From: Zeus faber
Lineage: Eukaryota; Chordata; Actinopteri; Zeiformes; Zeidae
Direction: 5' to 3'
Assembly: GCA_960531495.1 (NCBI GenBank)
Contig: CAUIJY010000068.1
Span: 2,570,071 to 2,634,070 of the forward strand
DNA: 64,000 nt
This document shows positions 27,401 to 36,425 of this stretch, one piece after another. Within the stretch, counting starts at the first letter, position 1; each line of letters opens with the position of its first letter. The notes below the pieces were generated by a model. That model did no database searches and had not been told where the DNA came from. It saw only the letters and a list, made by a program, of their open reading frames with translations. A program made the position numbers and the translations under genes.

Positions 27401-28650
27401 TTGAAAAAAAGAATAAAAGAAAGATTGAAAGATTCAAAGAAAGATTGAAATAAATAATGAAAGAAAGATTAAAGGAAGGAATGAAAGAATGAAAGAAAGA
27501 TTGAAAGATTGAAAGAAATATTGAAAGAAAGAAAGATTGAAAGTAAGAAAGATTGAAAGATTGAAAAAACGATTGAAAGAAATAATGAAAGAAAGATTGA
27601 AAGAAATAATGAAAGAAGGAATGAAAGAATGAAAGAAAGATTGAAAGAAATATTGAAAGTAAGAAAGATTGAAAAAAAGAATGAAAGAAAGATTGAAAGA
27701 AAGATTGAAAAAAAGAAAGATTTGAAGAAATATTGAAAGAAAAATTTAAACAAAGATTGAAAGACTGAAAGAAAGATTGAAAGAAAGAATGAAAGAATGA
27801 AAGAATAAAAGAAAGATTGAAAGAAAGATTGAAAGAAAGAAAGATTGAAAGTCATATAAATTGAAAGAAAGAATGAAAGAAAGATTGAAAGAAAGAATGA
27901 AAGAAAGATTGAAAGAAAGAATGAAAGAATGAAAAAAAGATTTAAAGATTGAAAGAAATATTGAAAGAAAGAAAGATTGAAAGTAATAAAAATTGAAAGA
28001 AAGACTGAAAGAAAGATTGAAAGTAAGAAAGATTGAAAGAAAGATTGAAAGAAAGATTGATAGAAAGATTGAAAGATTGAAAGATTGAAAGAAAGATTGA
28101 AAAAAAGAATAAAAGAAAGATTGAAAGATTGAAAGAAAGATTGAAATAAATAATGAAAGAAAGATTAAAGGAAGGAATGAAAGAATGAAAAGAAAGATTG
28201 AAAGATTGAAAGAAATATTGAAAGAAAGAAAGATTGAAAGATTGAAAAAAAGAATAAAAGAAAGATTGAAAGATTGAAAAAAAGATTGAAAGAAATAATG
28301 AAAGAAAGATTGAAAGAAATAATGAAAGAAAGATTGAAAGAAATAATGAAAGAAGGAATGAAAGAATGAAAGAAAGATTGAAAGAAATATTGAAAGTAAG
28401 AAAGATTGAAAAAAAGAATGAAAGAAAGATTGAAAGAAAGATTGAAAAAAAGAAAGATTTAAAGAAATATTGAAAGAAAAATTTAAACAAAGATTGAAAG
28501 ACTGAAAGAAAGATTGAAAGAAAGAATGAAAGAATGAAAGACTGAAAGAAAGATTGTAAGAAAGATTGAAAGAAAGAAAGATTGAAAGTCATATAAATTG
28601 AAAGAAAGAATGAAAGAAAGATTGAACGATTGAAAGAAAGATTGAAAGAA
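24480..28650 (+). repeat. About 1.54-kb higher-order repeat, nearly three copies
   Basis: Marker words recur at nearly constant spacing. GAAAGTCATATAAATTG variants occur at about 24765, 26305 and 27845 (about 1,540 apart), and a second set at about 25505, 27058 and 28582 (1,553 and 1,524 apart). Between them the order of TTTAAACAAAG, GTAAGAAAG and GAAGGAATG markers is the same. This is a classic higher-order organisation inside a low-complexity array. Confidence 0.85.
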
Positions 28651-29370
28651 AGAAAGATTGAAAGAAAGAATGAAAGACAGATTGAAAGAAAGAATGAAAG
28701 AAAGATTGAAAGAAAGAATGAAAGAATGAAAAAAAGATTTAAAGATTGAAAGAAATATTGAAAGAAAGAAAGATTGAAAGTAATAAAAATTTAAAGAAAG
28801 AATGAAAGAAAGATTGAAAGTAAGAAAGATTGAAAGAAAGATTGAAAGAAAGATTGATAGAAAGATTGAAAGATTGAAAGATTGAAAGAAAGATTAAAAA
28901 AAAGAATAAAAGAAAGATTGAAAGAATGAAAGAATGATTGAAATAAATAATGAAAGAAAGATTGAAAGAAGGAATGAAAGAATGAAAGAAAGATTGAAAG
29001 ATTGAAAGAAATATTGAAAGAAAGAACGATTGAAAGATTGAAAGAAAGAATGAAAGATTGAAAGAAAGATTGAAAGATTGAAAGAAAGATTGAAAAAATG
29101 AAAGATTGAAAGAAAGAATAAAAGAAAGATTGAAAGAACGATTGAAAGATTGAAAGTAAGAATGAAAGATTGAAAGAAACATTGAAAGAAAGATTGAAAG
29201 ATTGAAAGAAAGAATGAAAGAGAGATTGAAAGATTGAATGAAAGATTGAAAGATCGATTGAAAGATTGAAAGATTGAAAGAAAGATTGAAAGAAAGATTG
29301 AAAGTTTGAAAGAAAGATTTAAAGAAAGATTGAAATATTGAAAGAAATATTGAAAGAGAGAAAGATTAAA
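28650..29370 (+). repeat. Flanking block of the 1.54-kb higher-order array, right copy
   Basis: Right partner of 23760-24480, with the same rare words (GATCGATTG, GAGAGATTG) at an offset of 4,890 bases. Confidence 0.8.
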
Positions 29371-29793
29371 AGTAAGAAAGATTGAAAGAAAGAATGAAAG
29401 AAAGATTGAATGATCGAAAGATTGAAAGAAAGATTGAAAGAAAGAAAGATTGAAAGAAAGAATGAAAGAATGAAAGAAAGAATGAAAGAAAGATTGAAAG
29501 AAAGATTGAAAGAAATATTGAAAGAAAGAAAGATTGAAAGTAAGAAAGATTGAAAGAAAGAATGAAAGAAAGATTGAAAAAAGAAAGATTGAACGACTGA
29601 AAGAAAGAATGAAAGAAAGATTGAAAGATAGATTGAAAGAGAGATTGAAAGAAATATTGAAAGACTGAAAGAAAGAATGAAAGAAAGATTGAAAGAAAGA
29701 TTGAAAGAAAGAAAGAAAAATTTAAAGAAAGATTGAAAGATTGAAAGAAAGATTGAAAGAACGATTGAAATAAAGGAGAACGAAAGAAAGGTT

Positions 29794-29907
29794 GATCCAT
29801 TAACATCAGCACAACCCCATTGTGTTTATTGTTCTATGATAAGATTGAAAGAAAGATTGAAAATAAGATTGAAAGAAACAAAGATTGAAAGAAAGATTTA
29901 AAAAAAA
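29794..29907 (+). repeat. Interruption and last remnant of the tetramer array
   Basis: About 47 bases of ordinary sequence (around CATCAGCACAACCCCATTG) interrupt the array. They are followed by a final 67-base remnant of GATTGAAAG units, ending in AAAAAAATGAGTACTAG. Beyond it the sequence becomes CA-rich. Confidence 0.8.
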
Positions 29908-30039
29908 TGAGTACTAGTCACTTTTAAAAAATCATTTGTCCTATGGATTAAATGCCATACACACTTGCATCTCTCCCCTCCCACCCCACACACATTCACA
30001 TGACCAATCCTCCCAACACCCACACACACATGCGTACAT

Positions 30040-30074
<35 letters not shown>

Positions 30075-30098
30075 CACAGGAATAAATGTACCCGTACA
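29908..30098 (+). repeat. CA-rich stretch with CA microsatellite
   Basis: CA dinucleotides run from 30041 to 30071, preceded by C/A-rich degenerate sequence including CCACACACATTCACAT. A very similar phrase followed by a CA run occurs to the right of the LTR element (33165-33230). The element therefore sits between two related CA-rich segments. Confidence 0.85.
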
Positions 30099-30615
30099 TG
30101 TTAGGCCCACGGCCTCCCAGCGCCACTAGAGGCCGCCCTTGCCCCATCTGCAGCTCCCTACTCAGACCCAATTGCACACACCTGGGATCAATCACCCGCA
30201 CTGTATTTAGCCCCAGCTTCCTAGCCATTCCTTGCCAGACCGTCAACTAGCTTTCCCCGAGTTGCATCGCGATTGGCTCCCTTCCTAGTTCCTAGTTCCT
30301 AGTTCCTAGTACCTAGTTCCTAGTTCCCAGTTCCCAGTTCCAAGTTCCTAGTTTATGTCTTGTTGTCTCGCCTTCCCTTCACCTGTCTGTCTCCGCTTGT
30401 CGACCAGGACTCTCCACCCAGCCTGGTTCCCCGTCTCTCCACCCGGATCCTGGACCCCATCTCCTGGTCATCATCGTCCCTGCCCTGCCCTGCTCCATCC
30501 CCTCCCGACCAGGTCCCCCCGGCCAGCTCCACCGTCCCGGTTAATAAACATCCCTTGCCTGCCTCCCGTGTCCCTGTGTCGTGTGTTTGGGTTCCTCCCT
30601 GTTCGGGTCGTGACA
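30099..30615 (+). repeat. 5' LTR of the Ty3/gypsy element
   Basis: 517 bp, starting TGT and ending ACA. Within it, 30283-30352 is a run of about ten 7-bp CCTAGTT-type units. A polyadenylation-type AATAAA lies near 30543. The right two thirds match the 3' LTR piece. I did not recognise a tRNA-complementary primer site just after it. Confidence 0.88.
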
Positions 30616-30636
30616 GTACGGTCTGGCCAGGAAAAC

Positions 30637-31600
30637 ATGGACCCAGCCGACACAGAAGGGCTCCGCCGCGCACTCCGGGACAGAGGAGTGTTGCTTGGGC
30701 AACATGACCGGGTCCTCCGGGACATCGCGGAACACCTCCGGACCATCTCTGCGGCCGTCAGCAGCCTGCAGGGCCCTCCGGCCCCCGTGGCCTCCCCTGC
30801 TCCTCCGACCTGCCCTCCTTCCCCCACCAGGGCTCCCAGCGCCTCTCTCGTTCCCCCTGAGCCCCACGTTCCAGCTCCAGCGCCTTACGACGGCGATTTC
30901 GGCACCTGCCGTTCCTTCCTTGTGCAGTGCGCGGTGGTTTTCCAACAGCGGCTGTCGTCGTACGCCTCTGATAGTGCCCACATCGCGTTCCTCATCTCCT
31001 GCCTGAGAGGGGCGGCTCTCGGCTGGGGTTCCGCGGTTTAGAGTCAGGGGGGTCCCGTGAGTCTCTCCTACGATCTGTTTACCCGCGAAATGAGGAGAGT
31101 CTTCGACCACCCAGTTTGCGGCAAGGAGGCCGCCAGAAGACTCCTCTCCCTCCGCCAGGGTTCCCGTAGCGTCGCCTCCCTCGTCGTCGAGTTCCGGACT
31201 CTAGCCGCGGAAAGCGGCTGGAATGACGGAGCCCTGCAGGACGTGTTCCAGCGTGCCCTGAACGACGAGTTGCGGGACGAGCTGGCACGGCGGGACGAGC
31301 CCACGGACCTGGACCAACTAGTGGAGACCTCAATCCGCCTGGACAACCGGCTACGGGAGCGCCAGCGCGAGAGGGAGGGGGCGAGCCTCCAGTCCGTGCC
31401 TCCCGCCTGGGCGGCCACGCCCCAGTCTCCAGCGCCCGCTACTCTTGGGCGCCGCACAAGTCCCCCGACTCTCTCCGATGCCGAGCCAATGCAGCTTGGT
31501 CGCTCCCGGATCTACCCAGAGGAGCGAGCACGCCGCCTACAGACCGGTGCCTCTCTGTATTGCGGTCGGCTGGGACACCTCTGAGCCACCTGCCCGGTCC
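30637..31600 (+). pseudogene. gag: gag region of the Ty3/gypsy element (broken)
   Basis: Begins with a methionine just inside the LTR (MDPADTEGLRRAL). It has a Pro/Ala-rich stretch, then the PYDGDFGTCRSFLVQC motif typical of Sushi-like and PEG10/RTL capsid domains. A charged helical region ([23 protein letters not shown]) follows, then a partial zinc-knuckle (YCGRLGH). In the family this protein forms the particle that packages element RNA in the cytoplasm. It is a fossil with breaks and is not expected to be functional. Confidence 0.85.
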
Positions 31601-31714
31601 GGCCACGAGAGGGCGACTCCTCGGTAGGGCTACGCTCCGGCCGCTCCAGCACCGACCCTCTCTCCCGTCCGCTGCTCCCAGCTACCCTCTCTTGGGGAAA
31701 TATAACACTCTCTT

Positions 31715-32010
31715 CCTCTGCTCTCATAGATTCCGGGGCAGATGCGAGTTTCCTCGACTAGGGACTAGCACGCCAGCTAGGGCTGACACCCGTTCCTCTC
31801 CCCGCACCGCTCGAGGTCAAGGAGCTGAATGGGTCGCATCTGACCCGGATTACCCACCAGACAGCTCCCCTCAAGCTGCTACTCTCCGGCAACCACCATG
31901 AGTCTTTAAGGTTCTTCCTTATTGATTCCCCACTGAATCCCGTGGTGCTGGGGTACCCCTGGCTCCAGACCGATAACCCTCAGATGGACTGGCGCTCGGG
32001 CAGCGTGAGC
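31715..32010 (+). pseudogene. Protease region of the Ty3/gypsy element
   Basis: Contains the aspartic-protease active-site motif in the form IDSGADASFLD (about 31725-31760). Further on is [17 protein letters not shown], which in this family marks the end of protease and the linker to reverse transcriptase. In intact relatives the enzyme cleaves Gag-Pol. Part of a broken element. Confidence 0.8.
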
Positions 32011-32099
32011 TCCTGGAGCACACACTGTCATGCCCACTGCCTCGGCTCGGCCCCAACCCCGCTGCGGGGTGCGCCGCTGGGCGCGCCGCCGGGGGTCCC

Positions 32100-32650
32100 C
32101 AGGAGCCCTGACCTGCCCTCGGTCCCATCGCAATATCTGGACCTAGCCCCGGTCTTCAGCAAGCAGGAGGCGCTATCCTTACCACCTCATCGCCCCTATG
32201 ACTGCGCAATCAACCTCCTGCCAGGCGCCCCCCTCCCCTGCAGTCGCCTGTATAACGTCTCCCGGCCTGAACAGGAGGCCATGGAGACTCACATCCGCGA
32301 CTCTCTCGCTGCCAGGATTACTCGTCCCTCGTTTTCTCCGCTAGGCGCAGGGTTCTTCTTTGTTGCGGAGAACGACAAGACCCTCCGTCCTTGCGTCGAT
32401 TTCAGGGGACTGAACGATATCACGATCAAAGACAAGTACCCCTTGCCCCTGATGGATTCAGTCTTCGTCCCCATCCAGGGGGCCACCCACTTTTCCAAGC
32501 TGGACCTCCGCAACGCTTAGCACCTGGTCTGCATCCGCAAAGGGGACGAGTGGAAGACTGCCTTTAACACCCTGCTCGGACACTTTGAGTACCTTGTTAT
32601 GCCCTTTGGGCTGTCAAATGCCCCAGCTGTCTTCCAGGCCCTAATTAACG
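32100..32650 (+). pseudogene. pol: Reverse transcriptase, N-terminal part
   Basis: Shows the usual Ty3/gypsy start of RT in order: [16 protein letters not shown], then [27 protein letters not shown] and FSKLDLR. The [17 protein letters not shown] segment follows, just before the LTR piece. The catalytic YXDD region, RNase H and integrase are not represented. Strong family match, partial fossil. Confidence 0.88.
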
Positions 32651-32659
32651 GGAGGTTAG

Positions 32660-33056
32660 CAACTAGCTTTCCCCGAGTTGCATCGCCGCGTCAGCCGCGT
32701 CAGCCGCGTCAGCCGTGTCAGCCGCGTCAGCGATTGGCTCCCTTCCTAGTTCCTAGTTCCCAGTTCCAAGTTCCAAGTTCCTAGTTTATGTCTTGTTGTC
32801 TCGCCTTCCCTTCACCTGTCTGTCTCCGCTGGTCGACCAGGACTCTCCACCCAGCCTGGTTCCCCATCTCTCCACCCGGATCCTGGACCCCATCTCCTGG
32901 TCATCATCGTCCCTGTCCTGCCCTGCTCCATCCCCCCCCGACCAGGTCCCCCCGGCCAGCTCCACCGTCCCGGTTAATAAACATCAGTTTATTATTTGCC
33001 TGCCTCCCGTGTCCCTGTGTCGTGCGTTTGGGTTGCTCCCTGTTCTGGTCGTGACA
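32660..33056 (+). repeat. Partial 3' LTR of the Ty3/gypsy element
   Basis: Matches the 5' LTR from CAACTAGCTTTCCCCGAG to the terminal GTGACA. It contains AATAAACATCAG where the 5' copy has AATAAACATCCC. It also contains a 9-bp tandem array that the 5' copy lacks (listed separately). It is followed by the GTACA target duplication. Confidence 0.88.
32686..32730 (+). repeat. 9-bp tandem array inside the 3' LTR
   Basis: Five units of CCGCGTCAG (one with CCGTGTCAG) between GCATCG and CGATTGG. The 5' LTR reads GCATCGCGATTGG with no unit. LTRs of one insertion start out identical, so the array most likely expanded in this copy after insertion, or arrived by exchange with another element. Confidence 0.85.
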
Positions 33057-33061
33057 GTACA

Positions 33062-33195
33062 TCCAGTATGTATACACACACAGTCATGTTAACCTATACA
33101 CTGTGGTTTAAGCAGGACTACGTACTACCCATATGCACTCACAGCACTGTGTATATCCTCTCCCACCACACACATTCACATAACAAACCGTCCCG

Positions 33196-33230
<35 letters not shown>
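33062..33230 (+). repeat. CA-rich flank with CA microsatellite
   Basis: CA dinucleotide run from 33197 to 33230, preceded by CTCTCCCACCACACACATTC. This resembles the left flank of the LTR element (near 29970-30000). Confidence 0.85.
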
Positions 33231-33232
<2 letters not shown>

Positions 33233-34080
33233 GATGCAAGTCATATCAACACAGCTGAAGCCGCCTTGTGTTATGAATTCCTCTCATGCCGCAGCCTTCA
33301 GCTCTCCAGTAGCTCTCCAGCAGCTCCTCGTGTCCCAGCAGAGCTGCCGTGCAGTTGTTCTGCTGCTAAAGGCTTTCAACGTTCAGCGGGCGGACGCTCG
33401 TTTGCTCCCACCCTCCGAGCTCCCCTGCCATCCAGGGTCCTTCTGACCCCCCCCCCCCCCCCCCCCCCTTTAGCAGGGAGCTTGCCATCCTGCTTCTGTG
33501 TGTGGCCACCGCTGCACACATCCCCTGGCCGACACGGCCCGTTGTGTTGTTTTTTTTTTATAATAGGGGGGATAAACAAAGTGTGTGTGTGGCGGAACAA
33601 TCTCACGGGTTACAGGGGCCAAGTTGGGTTCACCTGTCGACGATGACGAAGCCCGGCATTGACGTGCAAGCTTGGCGGCGGTAGTGGAGTCGGGTGGTGG
33701 GGGTAGGCAGACTCAGAGCTTTACAAGGAGCGGGGCCGGGAAATGTGGCGCACGGCTGAAGGCGACGTAGCTAAATCACCTCCACGGGGTGTTTACGGGG
33801 AAGGATCATTAGCGAGCTCGGCTACCTGCGTTACCCCTCGCTCTCCCTCCGTCAGCGTTTCGGCAGGAGTCCAGGGAGTCTGATGCCCTCATTAATAAAG
33901 ATTACTTTCTTATCCTACAATGAATAGTAGTAATTTTAATAATTATGCCGAACAGCGATAAACTTAATCTCATTAAATTAATGCCCAATCGTTCTTCTTT
34001 ACAAAGAATAATCCACGTATTCATAATAATAAATAATAATTTGGTTATCAAAATGCGTCATTATAGACGTTTTTTTTAAT
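33231..34080. other. Unassigned sequence, GC-rich then AT-rich
   Basis: I see no recognisable gene. The left part has CAGC-rich sequence and a run of 22 C residues (33447-33468). From about 33640 to 33870 it is GC- and CpG-rich (GGCGGCGGTAGTGGAGTCGG), which could be a decayed CpG island. It includes GGGGAAGGATCATTAGCG (33799-33816), part of which equals the 3' end of 18S rRNA. From 33890 it turns AT-rich, with repeated AATAATAAT-like words, up to the duplication boundary. Confidence 0.4.
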
Positions 34081-34189
34081 ATCTTAATGGTATATTTTGT
34101 ACGATCACATTAGCATGATGTAATAATAATTTTGGGAATGCATTATTAAAATATATTAAAATAATTTATTTGGATGGAGTAATTTTTTG

Positions 34190-34330
34190 GAGAAGCTTCC
34201 GCATTGCGGGAGGAGAACGTCTGAGAGAAGCACACTATATTTACCCTATCTCCTCATGCCGTGACTGTGCCCAATATTGAAACAGCAGAAGAAGAACGGG
34301 GGCAATAAAATGGATATAGAGTAAGTGCAC
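34190..34330 (+). other. Possible first exon with splice donor (copy 1)
   Basis: A GC-balanced stretch with AGCAGAAGAAGAACGGGGGC, then AATAAAATGGATATAGA followed by a consensus-like donor GTAAGT at 34321. The ATG at 34310 would give a four-codon first coding segment. The phase does not match the exon at 35553 directly, so at least one more exon would be needed. Speculative. Confidence 0.25.
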
Positions 34331-35552
34331 GAAAAAAAAAATGTTTTAGAAAGTTAACTTTTCAATTGTTACACGTTTTTGCTGTTAAATGCTAGCAGGT
34401 TTTGTGTTATAACACGATATAACACGGAGAGATTATGCATGCAAAAGTTAATGACTTTGTTTTATTTTATAAAGCCGTTTTTAACATGCACAGTATCTAG
34501 CTTTAGTTAAATGTGTGTTGGAGTGGAGTGTTAACTAGCATTTAGATTTAGTTTACTGTGTGTTGGGGCAGGGAGACGGTACTGTGAGAGAGAGACGGTT
34601 TTCAAACAGACGGACCCGCTAGCTAAGTTTCACTTGATCGGTTCTCCACCAAAGCGTGCTGAGAGAGTCCGGACTGTTTTTTGCCAGTTTAGACTTTATT
34701 TGAAGGTACAATGGTACCTCGACTTATGACTGCATCTACTTACTAATCCAAGATACGATAGTCGCGAAAATTAGCATCGTCTTACGACTGACTGCTCCAA
34801 GATACGACCGTGGAAATTTGTAGTTGGCGCGTCGGCGTCAGTCAGCGGGCGACCTACATCGTGTGTGCACGTTGTTCGTGGCTTATCGATTTTTTTTTTC
34901 ATATTTACTGTGTTTGTGCTGTGCATTTTGTTTTTTTGTTTTTTAACTTATGAAAGCAATATGTGCTCTCTGTCATTTGGGTGGGCCGGCTGTACAAGTG
35001 GTTGCCTGCTGAAATAGAATATTTTCTGCAATGATATCTGTTATCCTCGGGCAGTGCCTGACTTTAAGGATAAACAGTAAAAGATAACATTTATAAAGTC
35101 GCGATCATGTGGGACATCTGGAACAATCACAGCATCCCATTTTGCTGGTTGATACACATTGCTGTATGGAGGTGATTTAGCAGCATGAGAAATGTACCAC
35201 TGAATTTTGGAGTCCTAAATAGTTGTAACTGGTTCTAATGTTGTGGCTGATCGGTGTGTATGTTGTTGTATGATGTTGTTGTGATTTTATTTTTTCCTAT
35301 TGAAATAAAAAAAAATGAAAGTCAAACCTGATTTTAAATTTCACTCATCCTTTGGTCATGAAATGGAAAAATAATTTTTCAATTTTGATTTTTGTATCTC
35401 CAAAAAAGCAAAATTTGAAAACCACTCATACCCCATTTTTTCCATTTCTGATTCTGAATTGAGAATAGAGTAACCAAAAGATACAGCGATTGAAAGACCT
35501 GGTCTACACTACTAATTGTATTTGTCCTTTTACATTTCTATTTCTATCTTAG
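34331..35552. other. Non-coding stretch in copy 1
   Basis: Between the possible first exon and the exon-like frame I see no gene. The stretch holds T- and A-runs and, at 34700-34820, ACTTATGACTGCATCTACTT and CTTACGACTGACTGCTCC, which look like an old internal duplication. The matching stretch in copy 2 is 43058-44279. Confidence 0.4.
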
Positions 35553-35776
35553 AAATCTCTGAGAGAATGAGGTGGTTACCTGAGGAGGTCCATGCGGTGG
35601 AAAAGAACCTGAAGGCTTTCATTGAAAGTGGTAAAGTGCCGGGAAGGACTGAGTGTGATGCATGTATTAGAGCTTCACCTGAAGCTCTAAACCAGCGAAG
35701 CTGGACTGCATTGAAGTAGTATGTAAAAAATCGTATCACTGCCATCCAATGCGAAAGTGCGAGAAGAATTTATTAA
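35553..35776 (+). pseudogene. Exon-like frame, WLPEEV...KNRI domain, interrupted (copy 1)
   Basis: Same exon as in copy 2 (44280-44503), preceded by a polypyrimidine tract and an AG acceptor (35551-35552). In this copy an in-frame TAG replaces a TAC tyrosine codon at about 35717-35719. The residue before the conserved tryptophan also differs (MRW instead of RRW). The frame is therefore truncated within the VKNRI region. The identical flanks show that this is a paralogous copy from the tandem duplication, not a separate gene. Confidence 0.5.
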
Positions 35777-35955
35777 TAGAGTTGTTAAAGCATTTGCTCA
35801 AACATGTTGGTTCACGTTGCTCAAAAATGTTGGTTCATTTGATGCAACTTCATTTTTGATGATGTTTGTGTTGTTCGTTGGCATCCTGAGTACCCAGGTA
35901 TACACTGGAGTTCAACTAGTTATTGATTTTATCAGGCGAAAACATTGATAATTAG
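35777..35955 (+). other. Tail after the exon-like frame (copy 1)
   Basis: A 63-codon open frame (MREEFINRVVKAFAQ onward) overlaps here and in copy 2 (44484-44675). It contains a hydrophobic FLMMFVLFVGIL stretch. I see no supporting motif and treat it as chance or 3' untranslated sequence. Confidence 0.2.
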
Positions 35956-36425
35956 TAGTTAGGTGCAGTCAAAGGCCGCAAGTCAATTCATCTGCTGATA
36001 ACAACTGACTCTACGGTGGCCAACGGGAAAACTCTGCAACTAAAGAAAATACATGTAAATAGACAAAACGCAAGCAAATTTAGAAAATGTCATCATCAAT
36101 TTGACAACACAGGCAACAACACAATGGAAAAGTTCACGAAGGAACAAACTTAAAATAAAAACATCAAGAAATGTTTGTGTATCATATCTGATATATTCCC
36201 CAAATGAAGTGTCCGTGGTGAATTGCTTTTAAGTTTGTTTCTGTGCAAATGTTTCCATTGTTTTGCATCTCTTGCCTGTGTTGTCAAATTGATGATGATG
36301 TTTTCTGAATTTGCTTGTGTTTTGTCTATTTGCAGTGAGTTTTCCTGCCGACCACCGTAGGGTAGGTTTTTATCAGCAGATTAATTGAAAATGGATAGTT
36401 AGGTGCAGGCAAAGGCCAAAGGTCA
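35956..36425 (+). mobile_element. Foldback (long inverted repeat) element with flanking direct repeats, copy 1
   Basis: Two inverted arms of about 160-170 bases (35983-36155 and 36227-36388) pair around a loop of about 70 bases. The left arm includes TCAATTCATCTGCTGATAAC, CTACGGTGG and GACAAAACGCAAGCAAATTT; the right arm carries their reverse complements. The whole is bracketed by imperfect 30-base direct repeats beginning TAGTTAGGTGCAG (35956-35985 and 36396-36425). There is no coding capacity. This is the structure of a MITE or foldback transposon; I cannot assign a superfamily. The flanking repeats are too long for an ordinary target duplication. Confidence 0.8.

Larger units (their letters stand above)
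8983..29793 (+). repeat. 20.8-kb GAAA/GATT/GAAT tetramer-lattice megasatellite
   Basis: About 20.8 kb made almost wholly of four-base words starting with G: GAAA, GATT, GAAT, with rarer GACT, GAAC, GTAA and TATT variants. They stay largely in register, so most stretches have G at every fourth base. The plus strand has almost no C. Typical 12-base units are GAAAGAAAGATT and GAAAGAAAGAAT. The minus strand translates in all frames to four-residue repeats (FNLS, FFQS, FLSI types), because a 12-base unit is four codons. Open frames of up to 679 codons arise because a strand nearly free of G can form only TAA stops. I regard none of these frames as genes. Nested higher-order copies are listed separately. 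Real length could differ from the assembly. Confidence 0.95.
30099..33056 (+). mobile_element. Ty3/gypsy LTR retrotransposon, Sushi-like chromovirus group, broken
   Basis: An LTR-retrotransposon fossil bounded by TGTTAGGCC at the left and GTGACA at the right, and flanked on both sides by the 5-bp direct repeat GTACA (30094-30098 and 33057-33061). That repeat is the expected target-site duplication. In order it holds a 5' LTR, gag, an aspartic protease, the first part of reverse transcriptase and a partial 3' LTR. The rest of pol is not represented, and the reading frames have several breaks, so it cannot be autonomous. The gag and RT style match the Sushi-like group, relatives of which gave rise to vertebrate PEG10/RTL genes. 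About 7 substitutions in roughly 260 comparable LTR bases, counted by eye, suggest a fairly young insertion. Confidence 0.9.

Noticed and set aside
30355-31041. A long protein starting inside the left LTR
   Set aside because: The first part is translated LTR sequence. The gag start just after the LTR fits the family better.
33447-33468. Run of 22 C residues as a regulatory quadruplex-type element
   Set aside because: A single homopolymer run without spaced G-tracts or gene context; it may also be a sequencing length estimate.
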